From: Fibrobacter succinogenes
GTDB lineage: Bacteria; Fibrobacterota; Fibrobacteria; Fibrobacterales; Fibrobacteraceae
NCBI GenBank assembly: GCA_902791475.1
Contig: CADAWC010000006.1
Location: 1-64,000, forward strand
Reading direction: 5' to 3'
DNA: 64,000 bases
The notes under the pieces were generated by a model that worked only from the letters and a program-made list of their open reading frames with translations, was not told where the DNA came from and made no database searches. Below, piece by piece: positions 39,782 to 47,880 of the stretch. The position numbers and the translations under genes were made by a program. Each line of letters starts with the position of its first letter. Within the stretch, counting starts at the first letter, position 1.

Positions 39782-42322
39782 TTAGAACAAGCTCGGATCT
39801 TCGCTAGAACCTTCGCTTTCACCGCTTCCGTCGCTAAACGGGTCTGCCGGCGAAATGCGGCTCACGCGCTTGATCTTCTTGGCGGTGAACTTGCTGCCGA
39901 GAGCCTTGTAGCCTTTGACTTCTGCCACTTCCGTCAAGTCGAGTTCTTCCTTCTGGACTTCGCGGCCCACCTGGTATTCCATCAGTTCGCGCGCGTCATC
40001 TGTTGCAAAGAGTTCGATGAACTTCGTGTCCTTGTGGTCGGATACAACGCTGAATTCCGTCGTCATGGGGCAGCCTTCGAGGTTGAAGCGCTTGACCATG
40101 TAGTTGAAATTCGAACCTTCGAAGTAGAGCACCGTAAAGACCTGCGCGGGGTCGTACTTGTGCAGATACTTGATGTTCGAACCGACAAGAATCGGGTCTG
40201 CCATGTTGTGGACGCGAGCGCTACCATCTTGCTTGATAATCAAGAGCTTATCGTTTTCGCCAAATTCACCGAGGCAATCGCCCTTCTTCTGCGTCGAGAC
40301 GATACCGCTCGGAGCATCGAAGTAAAGCACTCTTGCGCCAAGCGTCGAAACGCCCTTGCGGAGTCTCTTGACCGTCTTAATCGGGTACTTCGAAACGATA
40401 TTGCCGAGAGCGCCACGGCCCTTGACTTCGACTTCGCTGAAGTCTACTTCAAAGTTCAGCTTGATGCGCGGACGCGGCTTCAAGATAACTTCGACCACTT
40501 CGGCTTCGCCGTTCATGTTGCTCGACATGTAAAGAATCTTGCTACCGGGCTTGTTCTTGCCCATGTAGTAATCCTTGTCGCGGGTCACGCCGCCGACGTT
40601 GAAACGCTTGATGTAAGCGTAGCCGTCCTTGCCATCCTGGTGGATGACGTTGTAGATATGGCGTTCGTCGTCCTTGTTGAACTTTTCAACGAGAATGATA
40701 TCCTTACCGACAAAGTCCTTGTCGCTGACCTTCACGACCTTGAAGCTTCCGTCGGCCTTGAACACGATCAAGTCGTCGTATTCCGACACGTCGAAGAGGT
40801 ATTCTTCCTTCTTCATGCCCGTGCCCACGAAACCTTCCTTGCGGTTCACATAAAGCTTCTGGTTTGCAAGAGCCACGTGTACGGCGTTCACCTTACCGAA
40901 TTCAGCAATCTGCGTGCGGCGTTCCTTGCCTTCGCCGTACTTCTTCAAGATGTTCTTGAAGTGGTTCACGGCGTAATCGATAATGTGTTCCTGGTTGTAC
41001 TTGCACTTTGCAATGTTTTCTTCGAGTTCCTGCAAAAGCTGGTCGGCCTTTTCGCGGTCGTAATGGCTTATGCGACGGATCGGAATTTCAATGAGCTTGC
41101 CGATTTCTTCGTCCGTAACGGTCTGGCGGTGCAGACGCTTGAGGTACGGCGTGAGGCCTTCGCGAACGAGGCGGATAATTTGTTCACGGTCCTTTGCCTT
41201 CTTGATGACCTCGTAGACTTCCTTCTCGATAAAGATTTTTTCGAGCGTGGTCATGTGCCACTTGTCTTCGAGGTGCTTGAGCTCGTTGGCGAGTTCCCAT
41301 TCCAAAAGCTTCACGGTGTGTTCCGTGTTGAGCTTCAAGATGTCAGAAACACCGACAAATTTCGGGTGCTTGTCGATAATGACGCACGTGCAAGGAGAGA
41401 GCGACTTTTCGCAGTCCGTAAAGGCGTAGAGCGCGTCAATGGCCACCTGCGGGTCTGTCCCCGGCTGCAAGTGCACGAGAATTTCGACGCCCTGGCTCGT
41501 GTTGTCGTCCACGTGCTTGATCTTGATTTTGCCCTTGTCGTTTGCCTTGACAATGCTTTCAATCAAGCTCACGGTCGTGGTGCCGTACGGGATTTCGCGG
41601 ATGGCGAGCGTCTTGTTATCGACCTTTTCAATCTTCGCGCGGACCTTGACCTTGCCCCCGCGTTGACCGTCGTTGTAGTCCGTGACGTCGATAATGCCGC
41701 CCGTGAAAAAGTCCGGGTAAAGCGTAAACTTCTTGCCGCGCAAACAGGCGATGCTAGCCTCGCAGAGTTCGCGGAAGTTGTGGGGGAGGATGGATGTCGA
41801 GAGTCCAACTGCAATACCATCGACGCCCTGAGCCAAGAGCAGCGGGAACTTGACCGGGAGAGTCACCGGTTCCTGGCTACGGCCATCGTAACTCGGAATC
41901 CATTCTGTCGTTTCGGGGTTGAACACGACATCGACAGCGAACGGCGTAAGGCGGCCTTCGATATAACGGGGTGCGGCAGCGCGGTCGCCCGTGTAGGGGT
42001 TGCCCCAGTTACCCTGGGTGTCGATGAGCAAATTCTTCTGACCGAGACCCACAAGTGCATCGCCGATGGAGGCGTCACCATGCGGGTGGTAAGCCATCGT
42101 TCGACCGACGATCGTAGCCACCTTCTGGTAGCGTCCGTCGTGGTTTTCGAACATGGAATGCAAAATACGGCGCTGAACAGGCTTCAGGCCATCTTCAAAG
42201 TACGGGACCGCACGGTCCAAAATCACATAGCTGGCGTAATCGAGGAACCAGCCGTCATAAAGTCGTTCTAGGTGATTGACGTTAGATAAACCTAGAGTAG
42301 TATCGGGTGTTTCTTGATTCAT
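39782..42322 (-). CDS. parC: DNA topoisomerase IV subunit A (ParC/GyrA family)
   Basis: DNA-breakage subunit of a type IIA topoisomerase, 846 residues, partner of the B subunit at 493-2337. The start DTTLGLSNVNHLERLYDGW leads into YASYVILDRAVPYFEDGLKP and the DNA-binding region containing the active-site tyrosine (RAAAPRYIEGRLTPFAVDVV). The C-terminal region is a beta-pinwheel-like domain, as in the Bacteroidetes-type ParC, and ends in an acidic low-complexity tail. The quinolone-resistance region reads HPHGDASIGDALV. Confidence 0.92.
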   Translation of the reverse strand: MNQETPDTTLGLSNVNHLERLYDGWFLDYASYVILDRAVPYFEDGLKPVQRRILHSMFENHDGRYQKVATIVGRTMAYHPHGDASIGDALVGLGQKNLLIDTQGNWGNPYTGDRAAAPRYIEGRLTPFAVDVVFNPETTEWIPSYDGRSQEPVTLPVKFPLLLAQGVDGIAVGLSTSILPHNFRELCEASIACLRGKKFTLYPDFFTGGIIDVTDYNDGQRGGKVKVRAKIEKVDNKTLAIREIPYGTTTVSLIESIVKANDKGKIKIKHVDDNTSQGVEILVHLQPGTDPQVAIDALYAFTDCEKSLSPCTCVIIDKHPKFVGVSDILKLNTEHTVKLLEWELANELKHLEDKWHMTTLEKIFIEKEVYEVIKKAKDREQIIRLVREGLTPYLKRLHRQTVTDEEIGKLIEIPIRRISHYDREKADQLLQELEENIAKCKYNQEHIIDYAVNHFKNILKKYGEGKERRTQIAEFGKVNAVHVALANQKLYVNRKEGFVGTGMKKEEYLFDVSEYDDLIVFKADGSFKVVKVSDKDFVGKDIILVEKFNKDDERHIYNVIHQDGKDGYAYIKRFNVGGVTRDKDYYMGKNKPGSKILYMSSNMNGEAEVVEVILKPRPRIKLNFEVDFSEVEVKGRGALGNIVSKYPIKTVKRLRKGVSTLGARVLYFDAPSGIVSTQKKGDCLGEFGENDKLLIIKQDGSARVHNMADPILVGSNIKYLHKYDPAQVFTVLYFEGSNFNYMVKRFNLEGCPMTTEFSVVSDHKDTKFIELFATDDARELMEYQVGREVQKEELDLTEVAEVKGYKALGSKFTAKKIKRVSRISPADPFSDGSGESEGSSEDPSLF

Positions 42323-42439
42323 GGCTCGAAATGTAGTAAAAATTTTTTGGCAGAAAAAATCGTACTGCTCATTAGGGCAAAAATTGAAAGGCCATTTGAC
42401 GAATCAACAGCCCGTTTCTTGATTTGCTATATTCAGAGT

Positions 42440-42634
42440 ATGGCATTTATTTTATTTCTGCTGTCGATTTATTTCTTAATAGAAGCTCTTGTGAAAAAAG
42501 AGACTAAGCTTTTTGGGGCTCCAGTCGTTACAAAAAAGGATCGTCCCCAAACATATAAGCTTTATTTGGTTTCCTATTGTATCATTGTTCTTTTTTCAAT
42601 TCTTGGGATGACAGGTCTTTTGGACGAATTCTGA
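42440..42634 (+). CDS. Small two-span membrane protein (64 aa)
   Basis: From the ATG at 42440: MAFILFLLSIYFLIEALV (first span), a charged loop KKETKLFGAPVVTKKDR, and a second span YLVSYCIIVLFSILGMTGLL. The frame upstream to 42314 is not protein-like and overlaps parC on the other strand. Divergent from parC. No function recognised. Confidence 0.6.
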   Translation: MAFILFLLSIYFLIEALVKKETKLFGAPVVTKKDRPQTYKLYLVSYCIIVLFSILGMTGLLDEF

Positions 42635-42674
42635 TTGCTTGCAATTACTTTGCAAACGATATATATTCGATTGT

Positions 42675-42857
42675 ATGAGTTCCGTACCAAAAAATTTCCG
42701 CATTGATTCTGATTTGAATGATCAAGCGACAGCATTGTTGGAAGGGTTAGGCCATTCCATGTCTCAAGCGGTATCCGAAGCGGAACGCCTGGAGGCTGAT
42801 CCGAACACAAAACGATATACGGATATGAACGAAATGTGGGCGGACCTTGACAAATGA
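42675..42857 (+). CDS. Truncated RelB/DinJ-like antitoxin
   Basis: Sixty residues: MSSVPKNFRIDSDLNDQATA is a ribbon-helix-helix start as in RelB/DinJ antitoxins, LLEGLGHSMSQAVS continues it, and the rest (EAERLEADPNTKRYTDMNEM) matches the antitoxin C terminus. The usual 20-30 residues between the two parts (FLKQAVRE..IPFEI) are missing, so the gene appears to have suffered an in-frame deletion. No RelE-like toxin is adjacent. Probably a non-functional remnant or an orphan DNA-binding antitoxin. Confidence 0.6.
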   Translation: MSSVPKNFRIDSDLNDQATALLEGLGHSMSQAVSEAERLEADPNTKRYTDMNEMWADLDK

Positions 42858-42867
42858 TATTCAATTT

Positions 42868-42887
42868 CGACTTGTTTTCGAAATAAC
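42868..42887 (+). repeat. 20-bp direct repeat, left copy
   Basis: CGACTTGTTTTCGAAATAAC, found again exactly at 49295-49314, the two copies flanking the 6.4-kb accessory block. Possibly att-like, or simply a dispersed repeat. Confidence 0.55.
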
Positions 42888-43082
42888 ACTCTGAGTCTTT
42901 ATTATGTAGGGGAAGGAATCCCCCTGGTTCGCACTTCGTTGCTCTCCACCCTCTCTAGCGGGTGTTCAGTCGCCGCACCCGCAACGCCCGGCTTTCCCCG
43001 CCCACTCGCCCTAATATACAAAACACCCTGTCTTACGACAGGGGGGGGCCTTTAAAATGTTGCTCGAAAAATTTTTATTCTA
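42888..43082. other. C-rich non-coding gap
   Basis: Between the antitoxin remnant and the YhcG-type gene. A strand-biased C-rich tract (42905-43010) contains no supported ORF. A CCCTGTC-TTAC-GACAGGG hairpin lies at 43026-43043. The tract is unlike any RNA class I recognise. Confidence 0.4.
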
Positions 43083-43111
43083 TTGACAAAGGGAATTTTT
43101 GAAATTATATT
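43083..43111 (+). promoter_or_regulatory. Sigma-70-type promoter of the YhcG-like gene
   Basis: TTGACA at 43083-43088, a 17-nt spacer and TATATT at 43106-43111, close to consensus, 70 nt before the start codon. Confidence 0.65.
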
Positions 43112-43180
43112 GTTTAGTGCTCAAAAGAGCATGTATTAAACTCCGCAGTTTCAGCATGTCTGCGGGGAAGGGAGTAAAAG

Positions 43181-44323
43181 ATGAGTAAGCGTGTATCGTC
43201 TAATTTTAGGGCTGATGTAACAACTTTTGAAAACCTTGCTGAACAGGTAAAAAATGTTCATAATGCGACAAGTTCCGTTGCTAAAGGTGCTGTAAACCAG
43301 CTGTTAACTATACGAAATTGGGCTATCGGCTGTTATATAGTCGAATATGAGCAAGATGGGTGCGATCGAGCCAAGTACGGGAATCGTCTATTGCAGAATT
43401 TGGCGGACAAATTGTCCATCAAGGGGCTAGACCGTTCCATGCTTAATGTATGTAGGCTGTTCTATATCAGGTATCCACAGATTTGTGCGACAGTGTCGCA
43501 CAAATTGCAAGGAATAGATTATTTCCCGGAAAAATTGGCTATCATTGAGAAAAAACTTAGGAGATCAATTTGCGAGACATCGTCTCGCAAATTTGAAACG
43601 CCTTCGGAATTACTTGTAACTCGGCTTTCTTTTTCGCACATTAAAGAAATAATCCCCATCGATGATCCTATGGAGAGGTTCTTCTACGAATTGGAATGCA
43701 TTAAAGGAACATGGAATGTGAGGGAACTTCGTCGACAAATCGATACGAAACTCTATTTCAGAAGCGGAATAAGCAAAAAGCCGGAACTCTTGCTGCAAAA
43801 GGTGGAAAAAGGCGGTGTTAGCGCAGTATTGTCAATCAAGAATGCGTATACCCTCGACTTTTTAGATTTGGATGCTAAGGATGAAATCTCTGAAACAGAA
43901 TTAGAACAGGCCATCATGAACCATTTGCAGGAGTTCCTGTTGGAGATGGGCAAGGGGTTCTGTTTTGAGGCTCGGCAAAAACGCATTATCATAGATGACG
44001 AATATTATTTTATCGATTTGGTGCTTTATAATCGTCTATTGCACTGCAATGTGATTGTGGAGTTGAAGGTCGGTAAATTCCGCATTGAACACGCTGCTCA
44101 ATTGAATGCCTACATCTCCTATTTTAAAGATTGCGAGATGGTGGATGGGGATAATCCCCCGATTGGAATTTTGCTCTGTACAGAAAAAGGACCAAAAATG
44201 GTGCAGTATGTACTAAATGGCATGGATGAGAAATTGTTTGTCTCGACATACAAACTTCAGCTTCCCGACAAAGAACAGTTGGAAAACTTCTTGATAAAAG
44301 AAGTGAAGGAAATGGGATTGTAA
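43181..44323 (+). CDS. YhcG/DUF1016-family PD-(D/E)XK nuclease
   Basis: A 380-residue nuclease-like protein. The N-terminal domain has the DUF1016 pattern (NQLLTIRNWAIGCYIVEYEQ, LSIKGLDRSMLNVCRLFYI); the C-terminal domain carries a PD-(D/E)XK core, Asp in YYFIDLVLYNRLLHCNVIVE and ELK in VELKVGKF. Such genes occur as solitary accessory genes and next to restriction or defence genes, often in variable regions. Two perfect palindromes in the middle of the coding sequence code for ICATVSHKL and ICETSSRKFE. A near-consensus promoter lies upstream. The exact role is unknown. Confidence 0.85.
   Translation: MSKRVSSNFRADVTTFENLAEQVKNVHNATSSVAKGAVNQLLTIRNWAIGCYIVEYEQDGCDRAKYGNRLLQNLADKLSIKGLDRSMLNVCRLFYIRYPQICATVSHKLQGIDYFPEKLAIIEKKLRRSICETSSRKFETPSELLVTRLSFSHIKEIIPIDDPMERFFYELECIKGTWNVRELRRQIDTKLYFRSGISKKPELLLQKVEKGGVSAVLSIKNAYTLDFLDLDAKDEISETELEQAIMNHLQEFLLEMGKGFCFEARQKRIIIDDEYYFIDLVLYNRLLHCNVIVELKVGKFRIEHAAQLNAYISYFKDCEMVDGDNPPIGILLCTEKGPKMVQYVLNGMDEKLFVSTYKLQLPDKEQLENFLIKEVKEMGL
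43481..43505. repeat. Perfect 12-bp palindrome inside the YhcG-like gene
   Basis: ATTTGTGCGACA-G-TGTCGCACAAAT; the second, looser one at 43568-43592 is ATTTGCGAGA-CATCG-TCTCGCAAAT. The two share the ATTTG(T/C)G core and lie 87 nt apart, suggesting that they are related insertions or recombination sites within the frame. Confidence 0.75.
43568..43592. repeat. Perfect 10-bp palindrome inside the YhcG-like gene
   Basis: ATTTGCGAGA-CATCG-TCTCGCAAAT. It resembles the palindrome at 43481-43505, codes for ICETSSRKF in frame, and is not explained by the protein family. Confidence 0.7.
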
Positions 44324-44465
44324 TAACGCGGCTTTGTCCAAATCTAGACCATTCAACTCATGGCTAACCCTGCCCCAGAAGAAAAAAAATGCAGCCTCAT
44401 TTGTGTCTGCTTCTTTTGGCAATAGAAATCGTTTTGAAAATTGAGATACAATTACATTGTAAACA

Positions 44466-44648
44466 TCATCTTGCGACGTTGTATTTCTGCCTTAATTCCT
44501 GAAATACCGATGTTGCAGGTTCCGTTCTCCCGGCTTGGACATCTCGTTCAGAAAGTTGAATGATTTTAAGCAGATTAAAGGTCATTGCATTGTCAATGTA
44601 GGAATTGATATCTGAGTCGGTTTTTATGCATTCGCATACATCAAGCAT
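44466..44648 (-). CDS. Small antitoxin-like protein (60 aa)
   Basis: From ATG 44648: MLDVCECIKTDSDINSYIDN, then AMTFNLLKIIQLSERDVQAG, RTEPATSVFQELRQKYNVAR. The C-terminal half (ERDVQAGRTEPATSVFQELR) has the antitoxin pattern seen in RelB/Phd-type proteins (E.DV.AGR...VF..L). GAGGC upstream could serve as ribosome site. No toxin in either direction. Probably an orphan or decaying antitoxin; the longer frame to 44720 includes a dubious Cys-rich leader. Confidence 0.45.
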   Translation of the reverse strand: MLDVCECIKTDSDINSYIDNAMTFNLLKIIQLSERDVQAGRTEPATSVFQELRQKYNVAR

Positions 44649-44723
44649 ATGTTGCCTCGGTTGAGCGTTCCTTCTAAAGATACCTTTTTGCCCACACAAA
44701 AGGCATCCCCCCCCTTTCAAGTG

Positions 44724-45160
44724 GAATAGTCCTCTTCCTTTACAATTTGGCTCAAAAACGCCATTTCTATCACAAAATTGAATTCTCTTGTAAATTTTCT
44801 TTGAACTTGGTTTGATTTTAAGTTATTTTTTAGAATGGACATATTAGAGAGTTTAGCTCTTGTTCTCTAGATGAAATCTGCAAATTTCAAATTACCGAGG
44901 ACAAGGCGAACGCTCACGCAGGTATGCCGTTTTACGGTGTATCTCGGTTTGCTGTACCGACTTCTTGGTCGGTCTTTGGCTTATAGCCAAAGGGCAACAG
45001 CCCTTTCGGGGCGTGGGTCGTTTGCGTTTATCGGTAATAGGCATTGCAGAGCCTCATCTAGGTAAATTGCAACGATCTACGCCTTTCTTGTATTCATACA
45101 AATTTGGCTTGATTCATTACGGTTCAACAGGGGCGGACTCCAAGGAATTTAACCAAGGAG
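44724..45160 (+). promoter_or_regulatory. Leader with tandem hairpins before the surface-protein gene
   Basis: A 440-nt gap. Between 44956 and 45006 three hairpins follow each other: ACCGAC-TTCTTG-GTCGGT (44956-44973), CTTTGGC-TTATA-GCCAAAG (44974-44992), then GGGC-AACA-GCCC. They could shape a 5' leader or be an intergenic repeat. A 64-codon frame (44871-45065) across them is Arg/Ser-rich and unlikely to be a protein. Not a riboswitch class I recognise. Confidence 0.35.
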
Positions 45161-45166
45161 TTAATT

Positions 45167-47866
45167 ATGATGACTGTCAAGGAAAAAATTCTTGTTCTTC
45201 TCCTTGCATTGGCGTTTAATGCCTTTGCTGCGGCATGGACAGGTTCAACATCAGAACCCGAGAATATGAAAAAGATTGATGGTAAGGCGTTCTATGTTAT
45301 CACTACGGCAGATGAACTAGCTTGGTTTGCGGCCCGAGTTAATGCAGGTCAAACTACAATTAATGCTGTTCTTGGAAACGACATTCTCTTTGGGGCTAGT
45401 ATTACAAAAAGAAGTTCGCAGAGATGGATACCTATAGGAAAGGATTCTAGCCATATATTTAATGGTATCTTAGATGGTGCTGGAAAAACTATCTACGGAC
45501 TATTTGCGACAAATGAAAAATTTTTGGGGCTGATTGGAATTGTTGGCTCAAGTGGCATTGTCCGCAATCTTAGTCTCAAAAATGGCAAAAGATCGTTTGT
45601 CTCGTATGTACCCAAGTGGGTCTCGGGTATTGCGGCGTTAAATTCTGGTAAAATATCTAATTGTGAAAATGGAGATACAATCTCATTTTCTGCAACGAAT
45701 GATTTTAAAGATGACTTTGACCCTGTAATCGGTGGGGTTGTAGCTGAGAATAAGGGAAATGTTGAAGATTGTGTCAACGGCGGCTTGCTTGATGTGACTG
45801 TCGATAGCTATTACTATACATATTTGGGAGGCGTATCAGGACGAAATTCGGGAAATGTAGTTCATTCTGAAAATAAAGCCTCTTTAAAATTTGTCGATAA
45901 AAATACAAATAGTGGGGGAACGTATTATACAGATATAGGTGGTTCGGTTGGTGGGTGTATTGGTCTAAATAAAAAAAATATAAATGCGTGCAAAAATATT
46001 GGAGCCATTAATGCAACCGCGCATTACATTCAGACTGGTGGAATTTTAGGGTATAATAGTGGAACTATAACGAACTGTGCTAATCATGGAATGATTAGTA
46101 TAGCTTCTCGTTATAGTGGAGGAAGAAAAAATGTCGGAGGTGTTGTGGGTGTTAATTCTTCTCAAAATTTTTCAAATTCATATAGTGTCGCAAATATTGA
46201 TTCAAAAAATAGCGTAGGTACTGTGAATGTAGGTGGTGTTGTAGGTTTGAATCGTAAATCTGTGAAAAATAGTTTCTTTAATTCGACAGTATTTGCAAAA
46301 GGTAGTTCCATTGGAATTGATTCTGGTTCAGTAAATAATGTCTCCGGTATGACGACAGCCAATATGCAAAAAGACCAGTTCGCTTGGGTTTTGAATACTA
46401 CAAATGGAACCACATCCAATAGTGGAGTTTGGAGTCGAAATGGTGGATATCCGATTTTTGCAGATGCGTCAAATCGTGCGATTTATAAAATTGTCTTTAA
46501 CGACGAAGGAGTGACATCGAATCGTTATAACTCAAATAAGGGAACAGTAGTTTTCCCAAATGATCCCGAACCAGCAGAAGGTCTTGTTTTTACGGGTTGG
46601 TATAATTCTAGTGATGTTAGAGTCAAACCAACAACCGTGTTTTCGGCTGACCAAACAGTAAATGCGGTGTATGTCGATGCAAGTGAAGTATTTTGGACTA
46701 TAAACTTTTATAACACGGATGCTAAGTCTACATTGCTAGAAACAAAATCCTATCAGCATGGAAGTGTAGTTGCATATAATGGTGACATGCCAACTAAAGA
46801 AACAACTGCCCAATACACCTATACCTTTAAGGGTTGGGATGTTGAACCTACAAATGCCGTAGAAGATTTTGACTATCATGCGGTTTATGATTCTACGATA
46901 CGTTCGTATGTCATTACATTCAATAATTTTGATGGTTCAAAGATAGAAAGCGAAACTTTCGAATATGGTAAAATGCCTAGTTGCACTAAGACTCCTTCTC
47001 GTGCGACTACCGCTGAATGGAAATATACGCATAAGGGATGGAAGCCCACTATTGATTATGTTACTGAAGCCGCTTCTTATACGGCAACATTCGATTCCAG
47101 TAAGGTTGAATATAAGGTAACGTTCGTGAACGGCACGACTGTTATTGACGAACAGATGGTTCCTTATGGTGGTGCCGCAGTGGCTCCTATGAATGTAACT
47201 CGTGAAGGTTATGAATTTGTTGGTTGGAATACCTCTTTTACGAAGGTGACTGAAAATCTGACAGTTAAGGCTTTGTTTGAGGAAATAATCGCCTATATCG
47301 TTAAAGTTGTTGGACCAAATAATGAGAAGATAGATAGTGTTAAGGTTGACAAAAATGCAACATATGTTTTGCCGATTGCGCCTAAAAAAGATGGTTATAC
47401 ATTTGATGCTTATTACAATGGTGAAAATAAAATTGGAATCGCTGGAACCGAAGTCTCTGTTGTAAGTGACATTGTCTTCACTGCAAAGTATTCTAAAAAT
47501 CCTGAAAGTAGTTCTAGTAGTGTAGCAAAGTCAAGTTCAAGTAGTGTCCCCAAATCTTCTTCGAGTTCCGTTAAGAGTAGCAGTTCTGTCAAAAGGTCCT
47601 CTAGCAGTGTTAAATCGTCTAGTTCAAAGGGCAAGACTTCTATAGCTATACAAAATTCGGTGCCCAAATTTAGGGTGTTTGTGAATTCTCGTAGCATACA
47701 GCTTTCGGGAGCTGTTGCTGGTTCGTCCTATGTGTTGTTTGATATGCAAGGACTCGTGGTACAGAAAGGTCGTGTCGAGACGGCGAATTTCAATATAGCA
47801 GTGCAAAATGCTGGATTATATTTTGTCAAAATAGGTAATCAAATCAGGAATATAATGGTGAATTAA
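45167..47866 (+). CDS. Secreted GLUG/InlB-repeat protein with sorting tail
   Basis: An 899-residue secreted protein. A signal peptide (MMTVKEKILVLLLALAFNAF-AA) is followed by GLUG-like blocks (FNGILDGAGKTIYGLFATNE, GGVVGLNRKSVKNSFFNSTV), then four InlB B-repeat/Listeria-Bacteroides units (TIKEGLVFTGWYN-like modules such as YTFKGWDVEPTNAVEDF), a Ser-rich linker and a C-terminal sorting-like end (SYVLFDMQGLVVQKGRVETA, NFNIAVQNAGLYFVKIGNQI). Adhesin-like, cell-surface location likely. AACCAAGGAGTTAATT gives a good ribosome site. The SIR2-like gene follows 14 nt downstream. Confidence 0.85.
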   Translation: MMTVKEKILVLLLALAFNAFAAAWTGSTSEPENMKKIDGKAFYVITTADELAWFAARVNAGQTTINAVLGNDILFGASITKRSSQRWIPIGKDSSHIFNGILDGAGKTIYGLFATNEKFLGLIGIVGSSGIVRNLSLKNGKRSFVSYVPKWVSGIAALNSGKISNCENGDTISFSATNDFKDDFDPVIGGVVAENKGNVEDCVNGGLLDVTVDSYYYTYLGGVSGRNSGNVVHSENKASLKFVDKNTNSGGTYYTDIGGSVGGCIGLNKKNINACKNIGAINATAHYIQTGGILGYNSGTITNCANHGMISIASRYSGGRKNVGGVVGVNSSQNFSNSYSVANIDSKNSVGTVNVGGVVGLNRKSVKNSFFNSTVFAKGSSIGIDSGSVNNVSGMTTANMQKDQFAWVLNTTNGTTSNSGVWSRNGGYPIFADASNRAIYKIVFNDEGVTSNRYNSNKGTVVFPNDPEPAEGLVFTGWYNSSDVRVKPTTVFSADQTVNAVYVDASEVFWTINFYNTDAKSTLLETKSYQHGSVVAYNGDMPTKETTAQYTYTFKGWDVEPTNAVEDFDYHAVYDSTIRSYVITFNNFDGSKIESETFEYGKMPSCTKTPSRATTAEWKYTHKGWKPTIDYVTEAASYTATFDSSKVEYKVTFVNGTTVIDEQMVPYGGAAVAPMNVTREGYEFVGWNTSFTKVTENLTVKALFEEIIAYIVKVVGPNNEKIDSVKVDKNATYVLPIAPKKDGYTFDAYYNGENKIGIAGTEVSVVSDIVFTAKYSKNPESSSSSVAKSSSSSVPKSSSSSVKSSSSVKRSSSSVKSSSSKGKTSIAIQNSVPKFRVFVNSRSIQLSGAVAGSSYVLFDMQGLVVQKGRVETANFNIAVQNAGLYFVKIGNQIRNIMVN

Positions 47867-47880
47867 AAAGGAGTTGACTG

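Noticed and set aside
40034-42271. 745-codon open frame on the plus strand antisense to the topoisomerase A gene
   Set aside because: It lies entirely within parC on the opposite strand, has no ribosome site, and its composition mirrors the codon bias of parC; no protein family pattern.
42905-43010. Possible RNA gene in the C-rich tract before the YhcG-like gene
   Set aside because: Strand-biased composition but no convincing nested helices or terminator; kept only as a gap description.
44871-45065. 64-codon Arg-rich frame upstream of the surface-protein gene
   Set aside because: It coincides with three perfect hairpins; the protein-like reading is more easily explained by structured or repeat DNA.
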